This document shows, in pieces, positions 13,667 to 22,933 of a DNA stretch of 28,251 nucleotides (positions within the stretch are counted from its first letter, which is position 1; each line of letters starts with the position of its first letter). A program made the translations under genes and the position numbers. The stretch covers positions 1 through 28,251 of the forward strand of contig JBOHER010000350.1 in NCBI GenBank assembly GCA_050701115.1, read 5' to 3'. The notes beneath the pieces were generated by a model. That model searched no databases. It had not been told where the DNA came from and saw nothing but the letters and a program-made list of their open reading frames with translations. The stretch is from JBOHER01 sp050701115 (GTDB lineage: Bacteria > Actinomycetota > Actinomycetes > Mycobacteriales > Pseudonocardiaceae).

Positions 13667-16006
13667 GTGAGCCAGGAGCTCCATTCCGCGGTACCCGCGC
13701 AAGAAGCAGCGGACCAGCGTTCCGCGGCTCAGAACGGCCTGGTGCGCGCCCCATCGGCAACGCGGAGGGTGCGCGCGAGGCTGGCGCGCCGGATCACCGC
13801 GCAGCGCCCTGCCTCGGTGAAACAGGTGCTGGAGCCGCTCGTCGCGGTGCATCGAGAGCTGCACCCTAGTGCCGACCTGGTTCTGCTGCAGCGCTCCTAC
13901 GACGTGGCCGAGGGGCTGCACCGGCATCAGCGGCGCAAGTCCGGCGATCCCTACATCACCCACCCCCTCGCGGTGGCCACGATTCTGGCTGAGCTCGGTA
14001 TGGACACCACCACGCTGGTCGCCGCCTTGCTACACGACACCGTGGAGGACACCGGGTACTCACTGGAGAAGCTGCGCGGCGACTTCGGCGACGAAGTGAT
14101 GCACCTGGTCGACGGCGTCACCAAACTGGACAAGGTCAAGCTGGGCACAGCGGCCGAGGCCGAAACCATCCGCAAGATGGTCATCGCGATGGCGCGGGAC
14201 CCGCGGGTGCTGGTGATCAAGCTGGCCGACCGGCTGCACAACATGCGCACGATGCGTTTCCTGCCACCGGAGAAGCAGGTCCGCAAGGCCCGCGAGACGC
14301 TCGAGGTGCTGGCCCCGCTGGCGCACCGGCTGGGCATGGCCACGGTGAAATGGGAGCTGGAGGATCTGGCCTTCGCGATCCTGCAGCCCAAGAAGTACGA
14401 CGAGATCGTCCGCCTGGTCGCCGATCGGGCGCCGTCCCGGGACGTCTACCTGCGTTCGGTGATCGGCGAGCTGACCACGAACCTGCTGAACTCGCGGGTG
14501 CAGGCCAAGGTCGAGGGCAGGCCGAAACACTACTACTCGATCCATCAGAAGATGATCGTGCGCGGGCGCGACCTCGACGACATCCACGACCTGGTGGGCG
14601 TGCGCATCCTGGTCGAGGACGTGCGCGACTGCTACGCGGCGATGGGCGTGGTGCACGCGCTCTGGCAGCCCATGCCGGGCCGGTTCAAGGATTACATCGC
14701 CCAGCCCCGCTTCGGCGTGTACCAGTCGCTGCACACCACGGTGATCGGGCCGGACGGCAAGCCGCTCGAGGTGCAGATCCGCACGCACGAGATGCACCGC
14801 ACCGCCGAGTACGGCATCGCCGCGCACTGGCGGTACAAGGAGACCAAGGGCACCCACAACAGCCGTCGAACCAGCGGCGTTGAAATCGATGAGATGGCCT
14901 GGATGCGGCAGCTGCTCGACTGGCAGCGGGAAGCCGCCGACCCTGGTGAGTTCCTCGAGTCTCTACGCTACGACCTGGCCACCCGCGAGATCTTCGTGTT
15001 CACGCCCAAGGGCGATGTGATCACGTTGCCCACCGGTTCTACGCCGGTCGACTTCGCCTACGCGGTGCACACCGAGGTCGGTCACCGCTGCATCGGTGCG
15101 CGGGTCAACGGCAGGCTGGTCGCGCTCGAGCGCACGCTGGAGAACGGCGAAGTCGTCGAGATCTTCACCTCGAAGGCGGAGACCGCCGGGCCGACCCGGG
15201 ATTGGCTGGCGTTCGCCGGATCCCCCAAGGCGCGCGCGAAGATCCGGCAGTGGTTCGCCAAGGAACGCCGCGAGGAAGCGATCGAGGCGGGCAAGGAGGC
15301 CATCAGCAAGGAGGTCCGCAGGGCCGGGCTTCCCATGCAGCGCTTGGTTTCCGCCGACTCGATGGGTGCGTTGGCGACCGAGCTGCACTACCCGGACATC
15401 ACCGCACTTTATGCCGCGGTGGGGGAGGGCAACAGCAGCGCCAAGCACGTGGTGAGCAGGCTGGTCGCCTTCATCGGCGGGGTGGACGAGGCCGAGGAGG
15501 AGCTGGCCGAGCGCTCGACGCCGTCCACCGTCAGCCGCAGGCGCAGCACGAATGACGTGGGTGTCCTGGTGAAGGGCGCCAGTGACGTGTGGGCGAAGCT
15601 GGCCCGCTGCTGCACCCCGGTACCGGGGGACGAGATCCTTGGGTTCGTTACCCGCGGTGGTGGCGTGAGCGTGCATCGAACCGACTGCACCAACGCCGGG
15701 GACCTGCGCGAGCAGCCGGAGCGCCTGGTTGACGTGGAGTGGGCGCCGTCGGCGTCCTCGGTGTTCCTGGTGGCCATTCAGGTCGAGGCGCTGGACCGGC
15801 ACCGGCTGCTCTCCGATGTCACCAAGGTGCTCGCCGACGAGAAGGTGAACATCCTGTCCGCGTCGGTGACCACCTCGCGCGACCGGGTCGCGGTGAGCCG
15901 GTTCTCCTTCGAGATGGGCGACCCGAAGCACCTCGGTCACGTGCTCAAGGCTGTGCGCAGCGTGGAGGGTGTCTACGACGTCTACCGGGTCACCTCCGCA
16001 TCGTGA
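13667..16006 (+). CDS. rel: Bifunctional (p)ppGpp synthetase/hydrolase Rel
   Basis: This long RSH enzyme makes and degrades the alarmone (p)ppGpp. I chose GTG 13667 (AGGGAGG five bases upstream), giving 779 residues; GTG 13661 overlaps that site. The hydrolase HD domain keeps HDTVED (His123, Asp124, Glu127, Asp128). The synthetase domain has the RFKD motif found in bifunctional enzymes (RelA-type synthetases have acidic residues there), then VYQSLHTTVIGPDGKPLEVQIRT in the active site. TGS (FVFTPKGDVITLPTGSTPVDFAYAVH), a helical/zinc-finger-like region with ARCCTPVPGDEILGF, and a C-terminal ACT domain follow. Both activities should be intact. Confidence 0.96.
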   Translation: MSQELHSAVPAQEAADQRSAAQNGLVRAPSATRRVRARLARRITAQRPASVKQVLEPLVAVHRELHPSADLVLLQRSYDVAEGLHRHQRRKSGDPYITHPLAVATILAELGMDTTTLVAALLHDTVEDTGYSLEKLRGDFGDEVMHLVDGVTKLDKVKLGTAAEAETIRKMVIAMARDPRVLVIKLADRLHNMRTMRFLPPEKQVRKARETLEVLAPLAHRLGMATVKWELEDLAFAILQPKKYDEIVRLVADRAPSRDVYLRSVIGELTTNLLNSRVQAKVEGRPKHYYSIHQKMIVRGRDLDDIHDLVGVRILVEDVRDCYAAMGVVHALWQPMPGRFKDYIAQPRFGVYQSLHTTVIGPDGKPLEVQIRTHEMHRTAEYGIAAHWRYKETKGTHNSRRTSGVEIDEMAWMRQLLDWQREAADPGEFLESLRYDLATREIFVFTPKGDVITLPTGSTPVDFAYAVHTEVGHRCIGARVNGRLVALERTLENGEVVEIFTSKAETAGPTRDWLAFAGSPKARAKIRQWFAKERREEAIEAGKEAISKEVRRAGLPMQRLVSADSMGALATELHYPDITALYAAVGEGNSSAKHVVSRLVAFIGGVDEAEEELAERSTPSTVSRRRSTNDVGVLVKGASDVWAKLARCCTPVPGDEILGFVTRGGGVSVHRTDCTNAGDLREQPERLVDVEWAPSASSVFLVAIQVEALDRHRLLSDVTKVLADEKVNILSASVTTSRDRVAVSRFSFEMGDPKHLGHVLKAVRSVEGVYDVYRVTSAS

Positions 16007-16022
16007 ACACCTTCCCGGCCCG

Positions 16023-16028
16023 TATGGT
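16023..16028 (+). promoter_or_regulatory. Putative -10 box (TATGGT) for a leaderless crotonase transcript
   Basis: TATGGT ends seven bases before the ATG at 16036, placing the likely +1 at the start codon. No ribosome binding site precedes the ATG and no clear -35 is visible. Confidence 0.4.
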
Positions 16029-16035
16029 CTGACCC

Positions 16036-16815
16036 ATGATCGAAGGGCTCGAAGTGGTGCGCGACGGTGATGTCGCGCGGTTGACGTTACGCAGGCCGGA
16101 AAAGCACAACGCGATCAGTTTCGGCATGTGGTCGGCCATCCCTGACGTGGTGCGCGAGGTGGAAACCGATCCCTCGACCAAGGTGCTGCTGCTGACCGGT
16201 GCGGGCGAGAACTTCTCGGCAGGCGCGGACATCGGCGAGTTCCGCGATCTGCGCTCGAACGCCGACGGGGCAGCGCTCTACGACAAGGCGGTGCTCGAGG
16301 CGGTCAAGGCGCTGGCGGGCATGGTCAAGCCCAGCGTCGCCATGATTCGCGGCAACTGCATCGGTGGCGGCTGCCAGATCTCGGTGGCCTGCGACTTCCG
16401 GTTCTCCGCCGAGGGCGCCCGGTTCGGGATCACCCCTGCCAAGCTCGGCATCGTCTACGACTTCGTCTCCACCCGGCAACTGGTCGCGCTGATCGGGCCC
16501 GCGCACGCACGCTACTTCCTGCTGTCGGGTCAGCTGATCGATGCCGCGCGGGCGCGCGAGATCGGCCTGGTCAACGAGACTTTCTCGGCCGAGACCCTCG
16601 AGCGGGCCACCATGGACTTCGTGCGGACGCTCGCGTCCCGGTCCCAGTTCTCGGTGCGCGGGTGCAACCGCATCATCGAGAAGATCATCGAGGGTGACGT
16701 GCAGCCGGACGCCGAGGTGGACCGGATCCGGCGGGACGCGGTGCACGGCGAGGACTACGCCGAGGGTGTCGCCGCGTTCCTCGAGCGCAGGACCCCGACG
16801 TTCACCTACCGCTGA
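16036..16815 (+). CDS. Crotonase-fold protein (enoyl-CoA hydratase/isomerase family, atypical active site)
   Basis: The 259-residue protein has the crotonase CoA-binding and oxyanion-hole motifs: LRRPEKHNAIS, the ENFSAGADIGEF loop and NCIGGGCQISVACDFRF. Enoyl-CoA hydratases carry a glutamate after GGGC and another in the next loop; here these positions are Gln (GGGCQ) and Ala (TPAKLG). The TPAKLGIVYD stretch with its tyrosine, and the end EDYAEGVAAFLERRTPTF, recall methylmalonyl-CoA decarboxylase-like crotonases such as YgfG, although the His of that enzyme (GHDI) is Ala here (GADI). A hydratase activity is therefore doubtful. It follows rel by 29 bases and appears to have its own promoter. 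Confidence 0.88.
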   Translation: MIEGLEVVRDGDVARLTLRRPEKHNAISFGMWSAIPDVVREVETDPSTKVLLLTGAGENFSAGADIGEFRDLRSNADGAALYDKAVLEAVKALAGMVKPSVAMIRGNCIGGGCQISVACDFRFSAEGARFGITPAKLGIVYDFVSTRQLVALIGPAHARYFLLSGQLIDAARAREIGLVNETFSAETLERATMDFVRTLASRSQFSVRGCNRIIEKIIEGDVQPDAEVDRIRRDAVHGEDYAEGVAAFLERRTPTFTYR

Positions 16816-16824
16816 GCGCGGGTA

Positions 16825-17673
16825 TCAGGACTCCAGGGTGACCTTGCTGATCTTCACCGGGGTGTTAGGCTTTCCGCCCCCGGGGCTCGGCTCGAAGCTG
16901 CCGTCGTCGCCTGCCCTGGCGACCTCGTCCAGCACCTGCAGGCCTTCGTCGGAGATCGTGCCGAACACGGTGTAGTTCGGCGGCAACTGGGCCTCGCCGA
17001 ACACCATGAAGAACTGGCTGCCGCCGCTGTTGGGCTGCCCGGTGTTCGCCATCGCCAGGATGCCGCGGCCGTAGGTCAGTTCGGGGAAGAACTCGTCCGG
17101 GACGGTGTAGCCAGGCCCGCCTGTGCCGGAGCCGGTGGGATCGCCGCACTGCAGCATCTGCAGGCCGCGGGTGCCGATGCGGTGGCATTCGCTGCCGTCG
17201 TAGAACCCCTGCTCGATCAGGCTGACGGCGCTGTGCACCGTGCAGGGCGCGAGTGCCCGGTCCAGCGTCAACGGGATGTCGCCCGCCGAGGTAGCGATGG
17301 TCACCTCGACCGTGCCGGACGAGGACACCTTGCCGTCCTTGGGCGGCGAGACCTCCTTCGCCGGCTCCTCGCTCCCCTTGGTGTAGCCGCACTTCGTGGA
17401 GTCGGGCAGCGTCTTGGACCGCTCGGGCACCGCGACCCGCTCGGTCGGGATCTCGATCGGCGGCTGCTCGGACTGCTCGTCCTGCGCGGCAGCCTGCTCG
17501 TCGTCGGTGCCCCGGGTCGCCAGGAACATGATCAGGCCGGCGATGACGACCACGGTGCCGATGGTCGCCGCGATGCCGAGGGTCCGGTTCCGCTTCGTGC
17601 GCTGTGCCCGGTGATCGAGCTGACGGTCCAACTTCCTCTTCGCGGCCTCACGGCGTTGCTGGTTGGTCGCCAC
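16825..17673 (-). CDS. ppiB: Membrane-anchored cyclophilin-type peptidyl-prolyl cis-trans isomerase
   Basis: The start is GTG at 17673-17671 with GAGGAG upstream; 282 residues. A basic cytoplasmic N-terminus (about 1-30) precedes one membrane segment at about 32-52 (LGIAATIGTVVVIAGLIMFLA), then an acidic/Pro linker and a cyclophilin domain from about residue 120. The catalytic arginine is in CHRIG, the conserved glutamine in LQCGDP, and GTGGPGY, ANTGQPNSGGSQFFMVFG and NYTVFGTI complete the fold. It should act outside the membrane on exported proteins. It is convergent with the crotonase gene (nine-base gap) and divergent from the metallo-hydrolase, an arrangement also known from the rel region of mycobacteria. 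Confidence 0.94.
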   Translation of the reverse strand: MATNQQRREAAKRKLDRQLDHRAQRTKRNRTLGIAATIGTVVVIAGLIMFLATRGTDDEQAAAQDEQSEQPPIEIPTERVAVPERSKTLPDSTKCGYTKGSEEPAKEVSPPKDGKVSSSGTVEVTIATSAGDIPLTLDRALAPCTVHSAVSLIEQGFYDGSECHRIGTRGLQMLQCGDPTGSGTGGPGYTVPDEFFPELTYGRGILAMANTGQPNSGGSQFFMVFGEAQLPPNYTVFGTISDEGLQVLDEVARAGDDGSFEPSPGGGKPNTPVKISKVTLES

Positions 17674-17827
17674 GCGTACTCCTCGGCAGTGTTCCGGCGT
17701 CTACGTTGTCGGTCGGGCCAGGTGCTCGACGGCCGGATTCTATGGGTGCGCCCTGTGAAACAGCTGTGCAGGGCCGCCGACTACCCTGACCGAAGACGTG
17801 ATTTCTTCTGACCCGGAGGTGTAGCTC

Positions 17828-18493
17828 GTGCTCGTGGTCGGGTTTGCCGCAGGCGCGTTCCAGGCCAACTGCTACCTGCTCGCCGCAGGGGAGGGGCAGG
17901 ACTGCGTGATCGTGGACCCCGGCCAGGACGCCGTGGGTCCGCTCGACGAGGCGCTGCGCAAGTACCGGCTCAACCCCGCCGGGGTGCTCGCGACACACGG
18001 CCACTTCGACCACATCTTCTCCGCGAGCACGGTGGCCGACGCGCACGGCATCCCGGTCTACATCCAGCCGGGTGACCGAGATCTGCTGGCGGATCCGCTG
18101 AAAGGCCTCGGACCCCAGCTGGCCGCGATGTTCGCGGGCCAGGTGCAGATGAAGGAGCCCAAGGAGATCATCGAGCTGGCCGAAGAGCCGCTGGAGGTGG
18201 CCGGGCTGCGGTTCACCGTCGACCACACCCCTGGCCACACTCCCGGCTCGGTGATCTTCCGGCTGGACACCGATGAGGGCGGCCAGGTGGCGCTCACCGG
18301 CGACACCCTGTTCGCCGGATCCATCGGCCGTACCGACCTGCCGGGCGGAGACATGGCGCAGATGCAAGCGACGCTACGGGACAAGGTGCTCGCCCTCGCC
18401 GATCAGACCGTGGTGCTTCCCGGGCACGGCGGCACCACCACGATCGGTGCCGAGCGGGCGGGCAACCCGTTCCTCACGGGTATCGCCGGATGA
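17828..18493 (+). CDS. Metallo-beta-lactamase-fold hydrolase (glyoxalase II-like)
   Basis: The 221-residue cytosolic hydrolase of the MBL superfamily has the di-zinc motif THGHFDH (HxHxDH), DHTPGHTPGS for the third metal histidine, LTGDTLFAGSIGRTDLPGG for the bridging aspartate and VLPGHGGTTTIGAE for the last histidine. The short length and motifs fit the YcbL/glyoxalase II-like group; the substrate, perhaps a glutathione or mycothiol thioester, is inference. The start is GTG 17828 with GGAGG upstream. The stop overlaps the next ATG (ATGA), so the two are co-translated. Confidence 0.92.
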   Translation: MLVVGFAAGAFQANCYLLAAGEGQDCVIVDPGQDAVGPLDEALRKYRLNPAGVLATHGHFDHIFSASTVADAHGIPVYIQPGDRDLLADPLKGLGPQLAAMFAGQVQMKEPKEIIELAEEPLEVAGLRFTVDHTPGHTPGSVIFRLDTDEGGQVALTGDTLFAGSIGRTDLPGGDMAQMQATLRDKVLALADQTVVLPGHGGTTTIGAERAGNPFLTGIAG

Positions 18494-19149
18494 CCGCACC
18501 GGAGGAGCGCACCCCGAGCTCGCCCGAGCGGGTCCCGCTGCAGCATCACGACCCCGCTCTGTACCGCCGCCGGCTCTGGTCGGGGCTGTTCGGTGTGCTG
18601 CTGTTCGCCTCGGCGTTCGGTGGTATCGCCGGGCTGATCGGCGGTCAGGTCGCCGGCCTGGTGGTTGCCGCGGTGATCGGGCTGCCGCTGCTGTACGTGA
18701 TGCTGTTCAACCTGCGGCGCAGGATCTGGCTGGAGGGCAACGATCTGGTCGTGCGCACCTGGGGGATTCGACGGATCGACCTGGTCGCGGCCGAACGGCT
18801 CGATCTGCTGATCACCGAGGTGCGCGGCACCCGCACCGTCGCCTTGATGATCAACGCCGGTCAGCGCGGCAAGGCGGTGAAGGTCGATCTCGCGACCTAT
18901 GCGGGTACCGGTGGCCGGGAACTGGACATTCTCGCGCTACGCAAACTGGCCAACGCGGTGATGAGCAACGTCGAAGCCAACGGCATGGTGTTCGCCGAAC
19001 TGCTGGTCGCGCAGCTGCGCTCCGAGGCCCGCGGTGATGGGCTCGAGGGCCGCCCGCTGCATCGGCTCGCCACGGCGGCGCCGAGCGGGAAGCTGGCGCA
19101 ACGCTACCCGATGGAGACGATCAGCCGGTTCGTGGCGTCGCTGGACTGA
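18490..19149 (+). CDS. Membrane protein with PH-like cytoplasmic domain, function unknown
   Basis: In this 219-residue protein, an N-terminal hydrophilic stretch with HHDPALYRRRLW is followed by two close membrane segments (about 33-52 and 56-75) forming a hairpin. A soluble part resembling a bacterial PH-type domain then begins (RRRIWLEGNDLVVRTWGIRRIDLVAAERLDLLI). The C-terminal helix region lacks recognisable motifs. The gene is coupled to the metallo-hydrolase by an ATGA overlap, suggesting related expression. I cannot name a function. Its stop codon lies in a hairpin shared with the convergent gene. Confidence 0.75.
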   Translation: MTAPEERTPSSPERVPLQHHDPALYRRRLWSGLFGVLLFASAFGGIAGLIGGQVAGLVVAAVIGLPLLYVMLFNLRRRIWLEGNDLVVRTWGIRRIDLVAAERLDLLITEVRGTRTVALMINAGQRGKAVKVDLATYAGTGGRELDILALRKLANAVMSNVEANGMVFAELLVAQLRSEARGDGLEGRPLHRLATAAPSGKLAQRYPMETISRFVASLD

Positions 19150-19166
19150 GCGGCCGCGCTCAGTCC
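19143..19166. terminator. Bidirectional hairpin embedding both stop codons
   Basis: GGACTGAGCG (19143-19152) and CGCTCAGTCC (19157-19166) form a perfect 10-bp stem around GCCG. The plus-strand TGA (19147-19149) and the minus-strand stop (19162-19160) lie in opposite arms. There is no T tract, so termination is probable rather than certain. Confidence 0.6.
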
Positions 19167-19666
19167 CCCGAACTCGACCGGGACAGCCCGCGATTGAGCG
19201 CACGACCGAGTGTCTCGGCAGTGCCCTGGGCCAGCCCGATGCCTTTGGACAGCAGCCGGATCGAGTCATTGAGTGCGTTGTTGACCGAGGTCATGGTGAG
19301 GATGGCGTGGCCGAGGTCGCCGATCCTGGTCATCGAATCGTTCAGCTGGGCGCTCAACGCCTCCAGCTGGTGCTTGGTGTCCGGCAGCTCCTCGGCGACG
19401 TACGCGCCGATGCGGTCTATCCGGTCCAGCGTCCGCTTGATTCGGACGACCTCCTCCAGCAGCACCCCGCCGGGGCGCAATTGCTCCGCCGTCCTGGCCA
19501 GGCTGGGCACCGCGCCGAGGGCCATCGAGACATTCTCGAGCAGCTTGGCGTAGCTGTAGATGGTGGCGTCGATCGCGGTGATCGGGCGGAACACGATCAT
19601 GGATACGGTGACGTCGCTGAGCCGCGCCCGGCGTGGGCGGTATCCGTTGACCTGGACGTGGCTCAT
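19160..19666 (-). CDS. Helical hypothetical protein
   Basis: The start is ATG at 19666-19664 with GGAGGA upstream; 168 residues. After about 40 residues of mixed sequence the protein is mostly amphipathic helix: VVRIKRTLDRIDRIGAY, then LPDTKHQLEALSAQLNDSMTR with regular heptad-like leucines, then ALNDSIRLLSKGIGLAQGTAETLGRALNRG. This suggests a coiled coil and possibly membrane association through the final Gly-rich amphipathic helix. I recognise no family or catalytic motif. It lies 55 bases downstream of the YibE/F gene on the same strand, so co-transcription is likely. Confidence 0.7.
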   Translation of the reverse strand: MSHVQVNGYRPRRARLSDVTVSMIVFRPITAIDATIYSYAKLLENVSMALGAVPSLARTAEQLRPGGVLLEEVVRIKRTLDRIDRIGAYVAEELPDTKHQLEALSAQLNDSMTRIGDLGHAILTMTSVNNALNDSIRLLSKGIGLAQGTAETLGRALNRGLSRSSSGD

Positions 19667-19721
19667 GCTTCCTCCGAGCTTGTGCGGCTTACGCACCCTA
19701 ACCGCCAGAGGTGGGGCGTAC

Positions 19722-20987
19722 TCAACCGTTCGTGTCCTGGCTCATGTCCTGCCTGCTGGCGATCAGCGCGGCGAACACGGTGGTCAGCGGTACCGCGGCG
19801 ACGATGCCGATGCTGCCTGCCAGGGTGCGCACGATCTCCTGAGCGATGTCTTGGGAACCGAGAATCACACCGGGCCCGACGCCGGAGATGGCGGAGTACA
19901 TCAACAACGGCAGCGCGGCACCCGCGTAGGCCATCACCAGGGTGTTCACCGCGGAGGCGACATGGTCCCGGCCGATGCGCAGTCCAGCGCCATAGAGCTC
20001 CCGCCAGCCGAGCGCCGCGTTCGCCCTGCGCAGCTCCCACACCGCACTGGCTTGCGTGACGGTCACGTCGTCCAGCACGCCGAGTGCGCCGATCACCACG
20101 CCCGCCAGAAGCAGCCCCCGGGTGTCGATGCCGTGGCCGAGCGACGCCACCAGGGTCGAGGTGTCGGCACCGAGTCCGGTGAGCCGGGTGACCGTGGTGA
20201 ACAGCGCGGAGATGATCCCGATCAGCGCAAGACTGAGCATCGTGCCCAGCACGGCGACCGAGGTGCGCACGGACATTCCGTGCGTGAAGTACAGAGCGGC
20301 GAACATGATCACGCCGGCCCCGACGATGCCGACCAGCAGCGGGTTCTCGCCTGCCAGGATGGCGGGCAGGATGAACAGCGCGAGCACCGCGAAGCTCAGC
20401 GCGAGGGCGACAAGGGCGCGCGCCCCTTGCCACCGTCCGAGCACCAGCACGGCCAGCGCGAACAAGCCTGCCAGCAGCAGTAGCGGCATTCCGCGCTGGA
20501 AGTCGATCAGCACGTAGGACTCGGCCTGCGTGGGATCGGTGCCGTTGAAAGCCAGCACAACCGGATCGCCGACCGCGAACCGGGGCAGATCGGGCTGGAT
20601 CGGCACCGTTTTGCTGATGGTGTCGCCCGCGGCGGCGCCCTCGGTGAGCCGGATATCGACATTCAGGCAGCGCTGGCCGCTCGGTTCGCCCACCTCGACC
20701 TCGCCGGGTGGCAAGCAGCTGCCCTCGGCTGCGGCGGTGATGTCGCCGTGGATAGGAATGCCCGAGAAGTTGACGCTGGTGGGCAGATCGCCGGTGGGGT
20801 AGAGCAGCACCAGCCCGACCGCGGTGGCGAGCACGAAGGGGGCCAGCAGGGCGATCAGCAGTGTGCGTTCGCGTGGTGACGCCGGCTGGGCGGGCGTGTG
20901 CGCGTGCGCGTGGCTGTGCCCCGCCTCGGGTAGCGGCGGCCGGGGCTGGTTGTACCGGCGGTGCCTGCTGTTGCCTGGTACGCGCAT
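19722..20987 (-). CDS. YibE/F-family multi-pass membrane protein
   Basis: I take the ATG at 20987-20985 (421 residues); a GTG at 21053 would add 22 residues and neither has a strong ribosome binding site. A His-rich N-terminal stretch (GHSHAHAH) precedes TM1. An extracytoplasmic domain with two cysteines (GSCLPPGE, QRCLNV) follows, then about seven further membrane segments. Family features include LLLLAGLFALAVLVLGRWQGARAL, GVLDDVTVTQASAVWELR and NTLVMAYAGAALPLLM. YibE/F proteins are predicted permeases of unknown substrate. The histidines could bind metal, but that is inference. Confidence 0.88.
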   Translation of the reverse strand: MRVPGNSRHRRYNQPRPPLPEAGHSHAHAHTPAQPASPRERTLLIALLAPFVLATAVGLVLLYPTGDLPTSVNFSGIPIHGDITAAAEGSCLPPGEVEVGEPSGQRCLNVDIRLTEGAAAGDTISKTVPIQPDLPRFAVGDPVVLAFNGTDPTQAESYVLIDFQRGMPLLLLAGLFALAVLVLGRWQGARALVALALSFAVLALFILPAILAGENPLLVGIVGAGVIMFAALYFTHGMSVRTSVAVLGTMLSLALIGIISALFTTVTRLTGLGADTSTLVASLGHGIDTRGLLLAGVVIGALGVLDDVTVTQASAVWELRRANAALGWRELYGAGLRIGRDHVASAVNTLVMAYAGAALPLLMYSAISGVGPGVILGSQDIAQEIVRTLAGSIGIVAAVPLTTVFAALIASRQDMSQDTNG

Positions 20988-21119
20988 GATCGGTCCGGTG
21001 TGGTCTTCGACCGAGCGACGTTCGCCAGAGCGGTCAGCGTCGTGTCGGGCCACCTGGCCATCTTGCTGCAGCGGCCCGGCGGCGGGTAGTCGGCCCCCAC
21101 CTTGATCGGTGCGGCGCGC

Positions 21120-21701
21120 TCAGCCCGGGTGTCGGCCGAGGAAGGCGATGAGCCGGTCACTGGGGCCGGCCAGGGCGGGTACCTCGACGGCTGGCGCGAA
21201 GCGAACGGGCCGGTCGGCGGTCGTGACGAACAGTGCCGCGAGCGGGAGCAGCTCTTCGGCGAGCGCCTGCGGAATCGGTCGGTGCTCTCCGCAGGCCTGG
21301 GCGACGTCCCATCCGTGTACCGCGATCTCGACCGCTCCGGTGCCGCTCACGATGCTGGTCGTCAGCGGACAGCCCGCGACCGAGATCGACCGGCGCCCCC
21401 CGGCTGTCCACGCACCGAGCATCCGGCGGGCCCGGTCGCGCACCGCGGCGACCGGATCTCCGTCCAGGCCGGGTGCGGCGCCGTCGAGATCCAGCTGCCC
21501 GATATCGATGGCCTCGTGCAGTGCGAGCAGGGATTCGTTCAGGTGCCGCAATAGCGCTCCGAGGTCCCAATCCCGGCACGGAGTGGGGTGGGACAAGGCC
21601 TCGGGCGTGACACAGTGCAGGCTGCCCAGGGTGTAGTTGACCGCGCGTTCCAGCAGCCCGACCCCGCCGATCAGCGAGGCCGACGTGCGTGTGGTGACCA
21701 T
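21120..21701 (-). CDS. TIGR03086-type metal-binding protein (DinB / maleylpyruvate isomerase-like fold)
   Basis: The 193-residue protein has an N-terminal four-helix-bundle region with the family signature PTPCRDWDLGALLRHLNESL, where the His of LRHLN is one expected metal ligand, and VEIAVHGWDVAQACGEHRPIP, which holds another. The C-terminus contains FLGRHPG, a typical ending of this family. Such proteins are predicted to bind a divalent metal and often to use mycothiol; the reaction is unknown. It starts 12 bases after the sigma-factor gene, so it is almost certainly in the same operon and a candidate effector of that regulon. Confidence 0.87.
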   Translation of the reverse strand: MVTTRTSASLIGGVGLLERAVNYTLGSLHCVTPEALSHPTPCRDWDLGALLRHLNESLLALHEAIDIGQLDLDGAAPGLDGDPVAAVRDRARRMLGAWTAGGRRSISVAGCPLTTSIVSGTGAVEIAVHGWDVAQACGEHRPIPQALAEELLPLAALFVTTADRPVRFAPAVEVPALAGPSDRLIAFLGRHPG

Positions 21702-21713
21702 CGTCGTTCCGGT

Positions 21714-22724
<1,011 letters not shown>

Positions 22725-22872
22725 CTTCCGCTACCTCCCTGCCCGACTGCCCTACTGTAGGCGGCGAGATCGGCGATCCGCCGCCGCTTTCTCCAGTACA
22801 GACCACGCCACCGGCGAAAACTCATCGGCTCGCACCGGCGATCCGCGCAGAAAAGGTGCTTCAGCAGGCGGC

Positions 22873-22933
22873 GCGCGAGCTGAAGGTGGCCGTGGGTGCG
22901 TATGCGGTACTCAAGGCCACCTTCAGCTCGCGC
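22873..22933. repeat. Perfect 19-bp inverted repeat with 23-base loop
   Basis: The arms at 22873-22891 and 22915-22933 are exact reverse complements (core GAGCTGAAGGTGGCC). The right arm ends at the base directly next to the stop codon of the DUF4062 gene. No T tract is present on either side, so it may be a dispersed hairpin element as well as a transcription block between that gene and the sigma factor. Confidence 0.9.

Noticed and set aside
17750..17774. Inverted repeat GCCCTG-N13-CAGGGC between the cyclophilin and metallo-hydrolase genes
   Set aside because: Six-base GC-rich arms at this spacing are expected by chance, and no promoter element lines up with them.
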